Below, piece after piece: positions 39,086 to 47,851 of a stretch of 64,000 bases of DNA. The DNA comes from JAGNLV01 sp964612145 (lineage in GTDB: Bacteria > Zixibacteria > MSB-5A5 > GN15 > FEB-12): positions 1-64,000 of the forward strand of contig CAZTBP010000020.1 in assembly GCA_964612145.1 (NCBI GenBank), written 5' to 3'. The translations under genes and the position numbers were made by a program. How positions within the stretch are numbered: the stretch's first letter is position 1; the number at the start of each line of letters is the position of its first letter. The notes beneath the pieces are model-generated. The model had not been told where the DNA came from and searched no databases. It saw nothing but the letters and a program-made list of their open reading frames with translations.

Positions 39086-41002
39086 ATGAGTAAGATTATT
39101 GGAATAGATTTAGGAACGACCAACAGTGTGGTGTCCGTTATCGAGGGCGGCGAGCCTATCGTCATCCCCAACAGTGAAGGCGGACGCACGACACCGTCGG
39201 TGGTTGCGGTCGACAAGAACGGTGAGCGCCTGGTGGGAACCGTGGCTAAGCGTCAGGCGGTGACCAACCCGATGAATACGGTGTTTTCGGCCAAGCGTTT
39301 TATCGGCCGTGAGTTCAAGGAAGTTCAGGAAGAGATCAAGAACTTCCCGTTTAAGGTGAAGTCCGGGTCCGACGGTTCACCGGTGATCGAGATGGCCGGC
39401 AAGGATTACAAGCCGGCGCAGATTTCGTCGATGGTGCTGTCCAAACTCCGTTCCATCGCCGAGGACTATCTTGGTCATGAGGTGAAGGAAGCCGTGATCA
39501 CGGTCCCGGCATATTTTAACGATTCGCAGCGCCAGGCGACCAAGGACGCCGGTAAGGCGGCCGGTCTGGATGTGAAGCGGATTATCAACGAACCGACCGC
39601 GGCCTCGCTGGCGTACGGTCTGGACAAAAAGAAGACCGGTAAGGTGGCGGTGTTTGACCTCGGTGGCGGTACGTTTGATATCTCGCTGCTGGAGTTGAGC
39701 GACGGTGTCTTTGAAGTGCTGTCGACCAACGGCGACACCCACCTTGGCGGTGACGATTTCGACAAGCGGATTATCGACTGGCTGGTTGACGAGTTCAAGA
39801 AGTCCGACGGTATTGATCTCGGCAACGACCCGATGGCGCTCCAGCGTTTGAGGGAAGCAGCCGAGAAGGCGAAGATCGAGTTGTCGTCGACGATGCAGAC
39901 CAACATCAACCTGCCGTTTATCACGGCTGATAATAACGGTCCGCGGCATCTGAATGTCACGCTGAGCCGTTCGAAATTCGAGGGGCTGGTCGAGGATCTG
40001 CTGGAGCGGACCAGAGGTCCGGTGGAAAAAGCGCTGGCCGATGCTCAACTCAAAGTTGATCAGATCGACGACGTGATTCTGGTCGGCGGCATGACCCGTA
40101 TGCCGAAGGTCCAGGAGATGGTCAAGAGCTTTTTCAACCGTGAGCCGAACCGTTCGGTAAACCCGGATGAAGTGGTTGCTATTGGTGCGGCCATTCAGGG
40201 AGGTGTGCTGACCGGTGACGTCAAGGATGTGCTGCTGCTCGATGTGACTCCGCTGTCGCTGGGAATCGAGACGCTCGGCGGTGTGATGACCAAGCTGATC
40301 GAGCGGAATACGACGATCCCGACGCAGAAGTCGCAGATCTTCTCGACAGCTGCGGATAATCAGCCGCAGGTGGATATCCATGTACTCCAGGGTGAGCGCG
40401 AGATGGCGGTTGACAACAAGACGATCGGCCGGTTTGTGCTTGATGGTATCCCGCCCGCACCGCGCGGCTTGCCGCAGATCGAGGTGACGTTTGATATCGA
40501 TGCCAACGGTATCCTCAATGTGTCGGCCAAGGATAAGGCCAGCGGTAAGGAGCAGAATATCCGTATCGAGGCTGCCTCGGGTTTGACCGAACAGGAGATC
40601 GACAAGATGGTTGAGGATGCGAAGCAGCATGAGGCAGACGATAAGGCCAAGAAGGAGCGGGTAGAGGCTCGCAACCAGGCCGATGCCGCTGTATGGCAGT
40701 CTGAGAAGCAGCTCAAGGAGTTTGGCGACAAGCTGACCGACGAGCAGAAGAGCAAGATCGATACCGCTGTCGGGCGCGTGAATGAGGCGCTTAAGGGCGA
40801 CAAGATTGAAGAAATGAAGTCGGCCACCGAGGCGCTGAATACCACCTGGCAGGAAGTCTCGGCGACGATGTACCAGCAGGCCTCGCAGGAACAGCAGGCC
40901 GGCAGTGGTCAGGGTCCGGGCGGACCGGGTGAGTCGCCCGGCGGAGGCGACCAAAGCTCCGATTCGGACGCGGTCGATGCCGACTACGAAGAAGTGAAGT
41001 AA
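39086..41002 (+). CDS. dnaK: Chaperone DnaK (Hsp70)
   Basis: The main Hsp70 chaperone, 638 aa: an ATPase domain (about 1-380; IIGIDLGTTNSVV at the start, VFDLGGGTFDISLL near 190, the conserved VGGMTRMPKVQ near 330), a hydrophobic linker DVLLLDVTPLS, a substrate-binding domain, and a C-terminal tail rich in Gly, Gln and Ser ending in the acidic DAVDADYEEVK typical of DnaK. AAAGGAGGT (39072-39080) precedes the ATG. The usual partners dnaJ (with zinc fingers) and grpE are not adjacent; a CbpA-type J-protein follows 240 bp downstream after a terminator. Confidence 0.98.
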   Translation: MSKIIGIDLGTTNSVVSVIEGGEPIVIPNSEGGRTTPSVVAVDKNGERLVGTVAKRQAVTNPMNTVFSAKRFIGREFKEVQEEIKNFPFKVKSGSDGSPVIEMAGKDYKPAQISSMVLSKLRSIAEDYLGHEVKEAVITVPAYFNDSQRQATKDAGKAAGLDVKRIINEPTAASLAYGLDKKKTGKVAVFDLGGGTFDISLLELSDGVFEVLSTNGDTHLGGDDFDKRIIDWLVDEFKKSDGIDLGNDPMALQRLREAAEKAKIELSSTMQTNINLPFITADNNGPRHLNVTLSRSKFEGLVEDLLERTRGPVEKALADAQLKVDQIDDVILVGGMTRMPKVQEMVKSFFNREPNRSVNPDEVVAIGAAIQGGVLTGDVKDVLLLDVTPLSLGIETLGGVMTKLIERNTTIPTQKSQIFSTAADNQPQVDIHVLQGEREMAVDNKTIGRFVLDGIPPAPRGLPQIEVTFDIDANGILNVSAKDKASGKEQNIRIEAASGLTEQEIDKMVEDAKQHEADDKAKKERVEARNQADAAVWQSEKQLKEFGDKLTDEQKSKIDTAVGRVNEALKGDKIEEMKSATEALNTTWQEVSATMYQQASQEQQAGSGQGPGGPGESPGGGDQSSDSDAVDADYEEVK

Positions 41003-41016
41003 GACGGTATCCAAGG

Positions 41017-41047
41017 GCCGGTCGGAGCGAATCCGGCCGGCTTTTTT
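41017..41047 (+). terminator. Intrinsic terminator after dnaK
   Basis: GCCGGTCGGA and TCCGGCCGGC form a 10-bp stem with one G-T pair and a GCGAA loop, followed by six T. Confidence 0.85.
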
Positions 41048-41241
41048 GTGCGGTATAATTTGAAAAGTGGAACCTGGAGGGGAAAAGAGATTGCCGCAGT
41101 CGTCCGCCGTTGGCGGACTCCCTTGTGATGACAAAGTGGGGAGCCTCTCGATGACGCGAGGAGGGTGTCGACCAGACACTTAAGATTTTGGAGAAGTTGT
41201 TGCGGCAGCATGGAAGGACACCGTAGATTGAAGAAGATGAT

Positions 41242-42204
41242 ATGAGCAAGAGCTACTATGACATATTAGGTGTGCCGGAAAACGCGTCGCAGGATGATAT
41301 CAAAAAGGCGTTTCGTAAGCTCGCCATGAAGTATCATCCGGATCGCAACAAGGGTGACGCCGGGGCGGAAACCAAATTCAAGGAACTATCCGAGGCGAAC
41401 GAGACGCTGAGCGATCCGAAGAAGCGGGCCGAGTACGATAATTTCCGCAAGTACGGCGGGGCGTTTGCCGGCGGCCGTCCGGGGCAGGGACCGCAGGCGG
41501 GATACCGCAGCGGCGGCTTTGATTTTTCCGACATGTTCCGGGAGGGGCAGGGAGGCCGCGGCGGATTCCAGACGTTCCGGTTCGGCGGGGGCGGTGAAGG
41601 GTTCGAAAATATTATCTCGCAGTTTTTCGGCGGCGGGATGCGCGGCGGCGGCGATCCGTTTGCGCAGCGGCGGACACAGCGTCGTCGGCACAAAGGCAAG
41701 GACCTTCGCGCGACAGTGAAAGTTACGTTTAGTGAGGCGATACAGGGAACGACCAAGAAGATTCGTGTGCGGCAGACCGGCAAGACGCTATCGGTGAAAG
41801 TGCCGGCGGGAATCGAGGACGGCGGTAAGATTCGTCTGCGCGGCCAGGGCCTCCCGGGCGCGAGTGTTCCCGGCCGGCCGGCCGGGCCGAACGGTGACTT
41901 AATAATAACGGTGAGAGTTATGGAAGATCAGAATTTCGAGCGCAAGGGGAACGATATTTATACGTCGGTGACGATTCCGTTTAAGGATGCGATCCTGGGG
42001 ACCAAGGCCGAGGTAAAGACATTGAGCAAGACGATCAAGATGAATATTCCGGCGGGGACCCAGCCGGGTACGAAACTTCGGCTGAAAGGCCTGGGGCTGA
42101 GTGTGGGGGACCAGCAGGGTGATCAGTATGTTGAGGTGAAGGTATCGATTCCGAAGCCGGAGGAGTTGAGCGAGAAGCAGCGGAAGATGCTGGAGGAGTG
42201 GTAG
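41242..42204 (+). CDS. cbpA: CbpA-type J-domain co-chaperone
   Basis: A 320-aa co-chaperone that stimulates DnaK. The J-domain (1-70) has the invariant HPD (KYHPDRNKG). A Gly/Phe-rich region (about 70-145; GQGGRGGFQTFRFGGGGEGF) follows, and then two DnaJ C-terminal peptide-binding domains (about 155-315; IRVRQTGKTLSVKVPAGIEDGGKIRLRGQG). The zinc-finger CxxCxGxG repeats of DnaJ are absent, so it is the CbpA/type II form. Ribosome-binding site is weak. A HEPN-motif gene starts 9 bp after its stop. Confidence 0.93.
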   Translation: MSKSYYDILGVPENASQDDIKKAFRKLAMKYHPDRNKGDAGAETKFKELSEANETLSDPKKRAEYDNFRKYGGAFAGGRPGQGPQAGYRSGGFDFSDMFREGQGGRGGFQTFRFGGGGEGFENIISQFFGGGMRGGGDPFAQRRTQRRRHKGKDLRATVKVTFSEAIQGTTKKIRVRQTGKTLSVKVPAGIEDGGKIRLRGQGLPGASVPGRPAGPNGDLIITVRVMEDQNFERKGNDIYTSVTIPFKDAILGTKAEVKTLSKTIKMNIPAGTQPGTKLRLKGLGLSVGDQQGDQYVEVKVSIPKPEELSEKQRKMLEEW

Positions 42205-42213
42205 GAACGCGCT

Positions 42214-42975
42214 ATGCATTTACCGATTAAGGAGTCCAAACACTCAACTCTCTGGGCACTTTCTCGATATGAGAAGCTCAACGACTTGCTGGAAGAAGCA
42301 ATTCGGAAAGAAGCCGAAGCGCAGAAGACTAAGGGCCAAGCAGAGGCGTCTGGAATCGAAAGACTAATGGGCACGAGCGAGTTTCAAGAGGCGAGGAGCG
42401 CCTTTCCCCTACTGCTACGATATAATATGCTCGTGTCGTTGTATAGCTTTGTAGAACATGAATTATACAGGATCTGTGAACGATTCTTGGTTTCCGTCAG
42501 CGCGAAGGAGTTTAAGGCAAAACGTAATCAGTTAGTTGGGTGCGAAGTGTTGAAAGACATGGAAGAGTACCACGCCGAGGCGTTAATTACTCACATAGAT
42601 GAAACGCTATGGAAGTGGGGTGCTGCTGAGCAAAAGGAGAAGCTGAGGTGGGATCAGAACAAAGTCTTGAACCTAGTAAGAACCTCGTGTGGTAACGTAC
42701 CGCACTTCCTGAAGAAACAAGGCGAACATGACTTTTATCGTACAGTTAGAAACTGCATTGTACATAATTATGGATACGTCGAGGACCACCACGTGGAAAA
42801 GTACCACAATACTCTGAAAAACTTGGATGCAGCACCTGATCTATGTATAGAGCAATCGACTCAGCGGCTTCGACTGGGAGACAGACTAATTCCTGAACTC
42901 TTTAAAAAACTGAGAGACATGTTTAAAAGGCTTTATGATGGAATCTGCGAGAAGCAGATTAGGAACGGATCGTGA
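42214..42975 (+). CDS. HEPN-motif protein inserted in the chaperone cluster
   Basis: A 253-aa, mostly helical protein of unknown specific function. The sequence VRNCIVHNYGYVED near residue 180 carries the RN-x3-H motif (R-x4-H) of HEPN ribonucleases, within the RxxRNCIVHN helix usual in that superfamily. The gene is clearly richer in A+T than cbpA and clpB and uses different codons, which suggests recent acquisition. It follows cbpA by only 9 bp, so it may be expressed with the chaperones. No MNT-type nucleotidyltransferase antitoxin is next to it. RNA cleavage is inferred from the motif only. Confidence 0.55.
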   Translation: MHLPIKESKHSTLWALSRYEKLNDLLEEAIRKEAEAQKTKGQAEASGIERLMGTSEFQEARSAFPLLLRYNMLVSLYSFVEHELYRICERFLVSVSAKEFKAKRNQLVGCEVLKDMEEYHAEALITHIDETLWKWGAAEQKEKLRWDQNKVLNLVRTSCGNVPHFLKKQGEHDFYRTVRNCIVHNYGYVEDHHVEKYHNTLKNLDAAPDLCIEQSTQRLRLGDRLIPELFKKLRDMFKRLYDGICEKQIRNGS

Positions 42976-43102
42976 CTCGGTATTGAGTCCTGTAAAAAAG
43001 ATGGGGTAAACCGTGGCTTGCCGTAGAAGTCTAAGAAAACAAGGTCAACAGCCCCGGGTTTTTGACGCAGCCCACGCACCCGTTATGCATGTGACAGTCC
43101 CC

Positions 43103-43124
43103 CTGAGCGGAGTGGAAGGGTGAC
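43103..43124. repeat. Solo end of the dispersed TTCGACTCCG repeat
   Basis: TGAGCGGAGTGGAAGGGTGAC (21 bp) aligns with the right end of the 25281-25403 element with four differences. It lies 60 bp before clpB. Confidence 0.45.
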
Positions 43125-43161
43125 TCCGTGAGATAGAGCGAAAAAAACGAGGTAATGATAG

Positions 43162-45798
43162 ATGAATCCGAACAGAATGACACAGCGGTCGATCGACGCC
43201 GTGTCGTACGCCCAGCAAAAGGCGACGGCGGAGCAACATCCGCAAATAACGCCCGAACACCTGCTGGATGCACTCCTGGCCCAGGAAGAGGGGCTGGCGC
43301 CACAGGTGATTAAAAAGCTGGGAGCCGACCTGACGTCGATCGAGACCGAAACAGAGGAAGCATTGAAGATGCTGGGCCGCCAGTCCGGCGGGCAGATATA
43401 CCCATCGAATGAACTGCCCCAGGTTTTCAGTAAAGCCGAAAATGAGCTTAAGCAATTCAAGGACGAGTATGTCTCGGTCGAGCATTTGCTGCTGGCGCTG
43501 CTTGAGGTCAAATCAAAGGCGCAGGAGATTCTCAAGCGCAACGGCGTGAAGCGGGACGAACTGCTCAAGGCGCTGACCAGTATCCGGGGCACCCACAGAG
43601 TGACCGACGAGAATCCGGAGGCGAAGTACGGCGTGCTGGAGAAGTATGCCCGTGATTTGACAACGATGGCCCGTGAGGGAAAGCTCGACCCGGTCATAGG
43701 GCGCGAGGATGAAATTCGCAGGGTGATCAAGATCCTGTCTCGTCGGACCAAGAACAATCCGGTGCTGATAGGTGAGCCGGGGACCGGCAAGACGGCGGTG
43801 GTCGAAGGGCTGGCGCAGAAGATCGCCCACGGCGAGGTGCCGGAGACTCTGAAGGACCGTCAACTGGTGGCGCTCGATATCGGGTCGCTGATAGCGGGCA
43901 GTAAGTTCCGCGGCGAATTCGAGGAACGGCTCAAGGCGATCCTCAAGGAGGTAGAGGAGGCCGAAGGGCGTATAGTGCTGTTTATCGACGAGATGCACAC
44001 GATAGTCGGGGCCGGGGCGGTCGGTGGATCGCTTGACGCCTCTAATATGCTCAAGCCGGCGCTGGCCCGCGGAGAAATCCGGTTTGTCGGTGCGACGACG
44101 CTGAAGGAGTACCGTCAGCATGTGGAGAAAGACGCGGCTCTGGAACGTCGGTTCGCGCCAGTGCTGATCGAGGCGCCGACAGTGGAAGAGACGGTATCGA
44201 TTTTGCGCGGGCTGCGTGAACGGTACGAGGCGTATCACGGGATCAAGATATCCGATGGTGCGATTGTCGCGGCGGCCAAGCTTTCGGATCGGTATATCGC
44301 GGACCGGTTCTTGCCGGATAAGGCCATTGACCTGATCGATGAAGCAGCGGCGGAACTTCGGATTTCAATCGATTCGATGCCGGAGGAGCTGGACAATATC
44401 GAGAAGCGGATCCGGCAGCTCGAGATCGAAAAAGAAGGCGTCAAAAACGAGAAGGACGCCCGGGAACGGCTGAAGCCGATTGAGGAAGAATTGTCTGAGT
44501 TGTATACGCAGCGCGACGATCTCAAGACGCAGTGGACCAAGGAGAAAGAGACGGTCGATGCGATCCGGGGAATCAAGGTCGAGATCGAGCAGCTGAAACA
44601 TCGGGCCGCCGAGGCGGAACGCCAGGCTGACTACGAGGCAGCGGCGAAGATCAAGTACGGTGAGATTGCCGATGCCGAGAAGAAGCTCGAACTGCTGACG
44701 CATTCGTTGACTGCTATTCAGGAGAAGCGGCAATTGCTCAAGGAAGTGGTCGATCATGACGAGATCGCTGAGATTGTCAGCAAGTGGACCGGGATTCCGA
44801 TTTCGCGGTTAAGTGAGTCGGAGTCCGAGAAACTGCTGCGGCTGGAAGACGAACTGCACAAGCGAGTGATCGGGCAGAACGAGGCGGTCGAGGCCGTGTC
44901 CAACGCCGTGCGGCAGTCGCGGGCCGGGTTGTCCGATCCGAACCGTCCGATCGGGTCGTTTATCTTCCTCGGTCCGACCGGGGTCGGTAAGACTGAACTG
45001 GCGCGAGCGCTGGCGGAGTTCCTCTACGGGACCGAGGACGCTATCACGCGGCTGGACATGTCGGAATACATGGAGAAGCACTCGGTGTCGCGTCTGGTCG
45101 GTGCGCCTCCGGGGTATGTCGGTTACGACGAGGGCGGGCAGTTGACCGAGGCGGTGCGGCGGAGGCCGTACGCGGTGATTCTGCTCGACGAGATAGAAAA
45201 GGCGCACCCGGAGGTGTTCAATATCCTGCTGCAGGTGCTCGATGATGGTCGGCTGACCGACAATCAGGGCCGCACGGTGTCGTTTAAGAACGCTATCTTA
45301 GTGATGACATCGAATGTGGCTGCGGAGTATATCCAGTCGGAGACGGCCGGTATGGGTGAGTTCAACCGTGATGTAGTCTGGGAGAACGTCAAGAGGAACG
45401 TGATCTCGGAGCTTCGCAAGGTGCTTCGTCCGGAGTTCATGAACCGGATTGATGAGAATATCGTGTTCCACTCGCTGTCGAAGGCAGAGATCAAGGACAT
45501 AGTACGACTGCAGCTGACGCGGCTGGAGAAGCTGCTGGTTGAGAAGGATATATCGCTTGAGGTATCCGAGGCGACGGTGGAGCATATTGCCGAAGCGGGT
45601 TATGATCCGACCTACGGTGCTCGTCCGCTGAAACGGTATATTAACAAGCAGCTGGCGCAGCAGATCGCCAAGCAGATGCTGGCCGGAACCGTCAAGCCGG
45701 GGCAGACGCTGCATGTTGATGCGGGCGCTGAGGGGTTGAGGTTTACGGCTGAGGGGACGGTAAAGGCCGAGGGCAGTGAAGAGACGGTTGATGTTTGA
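43162..45798 (+). CDS. clpB: ATP-dependent chaperone ClpB
   Basis: The disaggregase ClpB, 878 aa, which works with DnaK to resolubilise aggregated proteins. In order: a Clp N-domain (1-150), the first AAA+ module with Walker A GEPGTGKTA (near 205) and GRIVLFIDEMHT, a long coiled-coil middle domain (about 400-530; IEKRIRQLEIEKEGVKNEKD) that marks ClpB rather than ClpA/C, and the second AAA+ module with GPTGVGKTEL (near 612) and ILLDEIEKAHPEVFN. No ClpP-binding loop is seen. GAGG precedes ATG 43162. Last gene of the chaperone cluster; a hairpin terminator follows. Confidence 0.97.
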   Translation: MNPNRMTQRSIDAVSYAQQKATAEQHPQITPEHLLDALLAQEEGLAPQVIKKLGADLTSIETETEEALKMLGRQSGGQIYPSNELPQVFSKAENELKQFKDEYVSVEHLLLALLEVKSKAQEILKRNGVKRDELLKALTSIRGTHRVTDENPEAKYGVLEKYARDLTTMAREGKLDPVIGREDEIRRVIKILSRRTKNNPVLIGEPGTGKTAVVEGLAQKIAHGEVPETLKDRQLVALDIGSLIAGSKFRGEFEERLKAILKEVEEAEGRIVLFIDEMHTIVGAGAVGGSLDASNMLKPALARGEIRFVGATTLKEYRQHVEKDAALERRFAPVLIEAPTVEETVSILRGLRERYEAYHGIKISDGAIVAAAKLSDRYIADRFLPDKAIDLIDEAAAELRISIDSMPEELDNIEKRIRQLEIEKEGVKNEKDARERLKPIEEELSELYTQRDDLKTQWTKEKETVDAIRGIKVEIEQLKHRAAEAERQADYEAAAKIKYGEIADAEKKLELLTHSLTAIQEKRQLLKEVVDHDEIAEIVSKWTGIPISRLSESESEKLLRLEDELHKRVIGQNEAVEAVSNAVRQSRAGLSDPNRPIGSFIFLGPTGVGKTELARALAEFLYGTEDAITRLDMSEYMEKHSVSRLVGAPPGYVGYDEGGQLTEAVRRRPYAVILLDEIEKAHPEVFNILLQVLDDGRLTDNQGRTVSFKNAILVMTSNVAAEYIQSETAGMGEFNRDVVWENVKRNVISELRKVLRPEFMNRIDENIVFHSLSKAEIKDIVRLQLTRLEKLLVEKDISLEVSEATVEHIAEAGYDPTYGARPLKRYINKQLAQQIAKQMLAGTVKPGQTLHVDAGAEGLRFTAEGTVKAEGSEETVDV

Positions 45799-45847
45799 TG
45801 CCGGTGTCAGGCGGGGTCCCGTCCCGGCGGGACACTACATAGACAAG

Positions 45848-45877
45848 AAACGGCGGGTTAGGTGTCCCACCGTTTTT
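45848..45877 (+). terminator. Terminator after clpB
   Basis: AAACGGCGGG and CCCACCGTTT pair with one internal mismatch around an 8-nt loop, followed by TTTTT. A second GC hairpin (GTCCCG/CGGGAC, 45817-45833) lies just upstream and may be a dispersed repeat. Confidence 0.6.
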
Positions 45878-45988
45878 GCATGTATCTGTTTCCTGTGAAA
45901 GCCAGTGAGGCTGCTCGGACCGCTGTCAAGTCGTGAATTCTTTCAGGCGTTCGGACAGGTGTGTCGAAATGGAAGCGGGGTGGAGGGG

Positions 45989-46597
45989 CTAGTTGCCGGA
46001 TTCGGCTGAGCCAAGCTCGATGTCGTTGGGCGTGCCTTTTTTGAGGGCTTTGAACAGCCGGATGGCTTCGTCGAAAACCGGTTCGGCCTTGAATCGAGGC
46101 TGGCGGTCGCTGATTACGAGCTCGAAAATGATGACTTCAGTGGCGCCATCGAAGTAGGCGACCATGACGGTCGGGACGAAGCTGTGGTCGTGGTCGAGGT
46201 AGACGGTGGGCAGGAGGTGGTTGGAGCCGGCGGGGATCGGGTCGATGGGCCGGATGTCGACGGAACCGTCGTAGTGTTCGCGCAGTCCGATCGTGTCTTG
46301 TTCGACGATGGCTGCGAAATCGACAGTGCTGTTGTTGCTGAAGGAGAAGATGGTGGCCCCGATCAGGATGTTGGCCTTGTTATAGGGCTCAGCTTCCGGA
46401 ATGAAAGCCAGCGAGAGGCCGTCGATAGCGGCCTGTTCGAGGTCGAGGCGGAAGCCGTCGGGGGCGCGGAAGACATAGGTGAGGTTGGCGCCTTCGAAGT
46501 AGGCGATGTTGCTGTCGACTGCCGGCTGCGTCATGTCATTGAAGGGGTTGACAGTGGCGGCGGTGATCAGGGTTGCGGCTGCAAGGGTTAGTATCAT
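45989..46597 (-). CDS. Exported protein of unknown function
   Basis: About 202 aa with a short signal peptide (MILTLAAATLITAATVNPF). The rest has no recognised family; it contains AYFEGANLTYVFRAPDGFRLDL and later VPTVMVAYFDGATEVIIFELVI, with beta-strand character and no Cys. I placed the start at ATG 46597 because the signal peptide begins there. The reading frame extends upstream to 46771 without homologous-looking sequence and would overlap the divergent promoter of the HMG-CoA synthase gene. Periplasmic or outer-membrane location is inferred. Confidence 0.55.
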   Translation of the reverse strand: MILTLAAATLITAATVNPFNDMTQPAVDSNIAYFEGANLTYVFRAPDGFRLDLEQAAIDGLSLAFIPEAEPYNKANILIGATIFSFSNNSTVDFAAIVEQDTIGLREHYDGSVDIRPIDPIPAGSNHLLPTVYLDHDHSFVPTVMVAYFDGATEVIIFELVISDRQPRFKAEPVFDEAIRLFKALKKGTPNDIELGSAESGN

Positions 46598-46692
46598 AGT
46601 CTTTTTGTCGGCGGGCAAGTTGGGCAGCGTGAGGGAAATGTGCCGGGAGTGCAAAAATGAGGCAGAAATGGCCGGCGGGTTTGGTGATTCGC

Positions 46693-46724
46693 TTGTGTTT
46701 TGATTCACAATCACGTAGATTGTG
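46693..46724 (+). promoter_or_regulatory. Promoter with palindromic operator upstream of the HMG-CoA synthase operon
   Basis: CACAATC (46706-46712) and GATTGTG (46718-46724) are perfect inverted repeats with a 5-bp spacer. They overlap a possible promoter TTGTGT-N17-TAGATT (46693-46721). A TetR- or GntR-type repressor site is a reasonable guess. Confidence 0.45.
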
Positions 46725-46789
46725 CACCATGTAAAAGCGAACAGGAACAACAGCATATCAACGACAACCAATGTCTACGAGGTACAACT

Positions 46790-47839
46790 ATGGCAGGAAT
46801 TGTTGGCTACGGATGCCATCTGCCGCGACATCGCATCAAGGTCGAGGAGATCGCCAAGGTGTGGGGCGCGGACGCACCCAGTTACAAAAAGGGGTTGATG
46901 CTCCGTGAGAAATCGGTCCCGCCGGCTGACATGGATACGATTACATTATCGGTCGAGGCGGCCCGTCGGGCGCTGATACGTGCCCAGAATGTGGCTCCGA
47001 AGGATATCGGGGCGATTTATATTGGATCCGAGTCCCACCCCTACGCGGTGAAGCCGTCGGGGACGGTGGTCGGGGATGCGTTGGGCGCGACGCCGGACAT
47101 TCATTGTGCGGATTTCGAGTTTGCCTGTAAGGCGGGTTCGGAAGCGATGTTTGTGGCGCTCAGTCATATCGATTCGGGTTACATGCCGTATGCGCTGGCC
47201 ATCGCCGCGGATACGTCGCAGGGAGCGCCCTCTGATGCGCTGGAGTTTTCGGCTGCGGCCGGAGCGGGCGCCTTCATCATGGGCAAGGACAACCTGATCG
47301 CGGAGTGCCTGTACACGCATTCGTACATGACCGACATGCCGGATTTCTGGCGTCGGGAACACGAGTTCTATCCGCAGCACGGCGGACGGTTCACCGGTGA
47401 AGAGGCGTATTTCACGCACACCAAGGGAGCGACGAAGGCGATTCTGGAGAAGTCCGGAATGAAGCCGTCGGATTTCAAGTGGGCGGTGTTCCACCAGCCC
47501 AACGGCAAATTCCCGCAGCGGGTCGCGCTTCAGCTCGGGTTTACGCAGGAACAGATCGATCCGGGCTGGCTGTCGCCGACGCTGGGCAACACCTATTCGG
47601 GTGCCTCGCCGATCGGCCTGACGGCCACGCTGGATGTTGCCAAGCCGGGTGACATGATAATGATGTGCTCCTATGGTTCCGGGGCCGGTTCGGATGCGTT
47701 CATCTGGAAAGTGACGGACCGGATCGATGAGGTGCGCGACCTGACAATCAAGACGCGCAAGCTGCTGGATGAGAACCTGACGTACGTGGACTACGGCACC
47801 TATGCCAAGTACCGTCGCAAAATCCGCAAGAACGCGTAG
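46790..47839 (+). CDS. HMG-CoA synthase, archaeal type
   Basis: Hydroxymethylglutaryl-CoA synthase condenses acetyl-CoA with acetoacetyl-CoA. This 349-aa protein is of the short archaeal/bacterial form. The nucleophile is Cys113 in DFEFACKAGSEA, with the conserved VFHQPNGKFPQRVA block near 245 and GNTYSGASPIGL near 290. It is followed by a thiolase and a DUF35 protein, the gene trio that in archaea forms one complex channelling acetoacetyl-CoA. ATG 46790 has GAGG 8 bp upstream; the frame opens 90 bp earlier without support. Whether it serves mevalonate synthesis or a leucine-linked route is open. Confidence 0.85.
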   Translation: MAGIVGYGCHLPRHRIKVEEIAKVWGADAPSYKKGLMLREKSVPPADMDTITLSVEAARRALIRAQNVAPKDIGAIYIGSESHPYAVKPSGTVVGDALGATPDIHCADFEFACKAGSEAMFVALSHIDSGYMPYALAIAADTSQGAPSDALEFSAAAGAGAFIMGKDNLIAECLYTHSYMTDMPDFWRREHEFYPQHGGRFTGEEAYFTHTKGATKAILEKSGMKPSDFKWAVFHQPNGKFPQRVALQLGFTQEQIDPGWLSPTLGNTYSGASPIGLTATLDVAKPGDMIMMCSYGSGAGSDAFIWKVTDRIDEVRDLTIKTRKLLDENLTYVDYGTYAKYRRKIRKNA

Positions 47840-47851
47840 GAGGAGACAGCC

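Noticed and set aside
41054..41059. Perfect TATAAT just after the dnaK terminator
   Set aside because: No -35 box at a proper distance and no extended -10; too weak to list as the cbpA promoter.
39377..41179. 600-codon open frame on the reverse strand across dnaK
   Set aside because: It is the antisense shadow of dnaK, has no ribosome-binding site and shows low-complexity His/Arg/Leu content.
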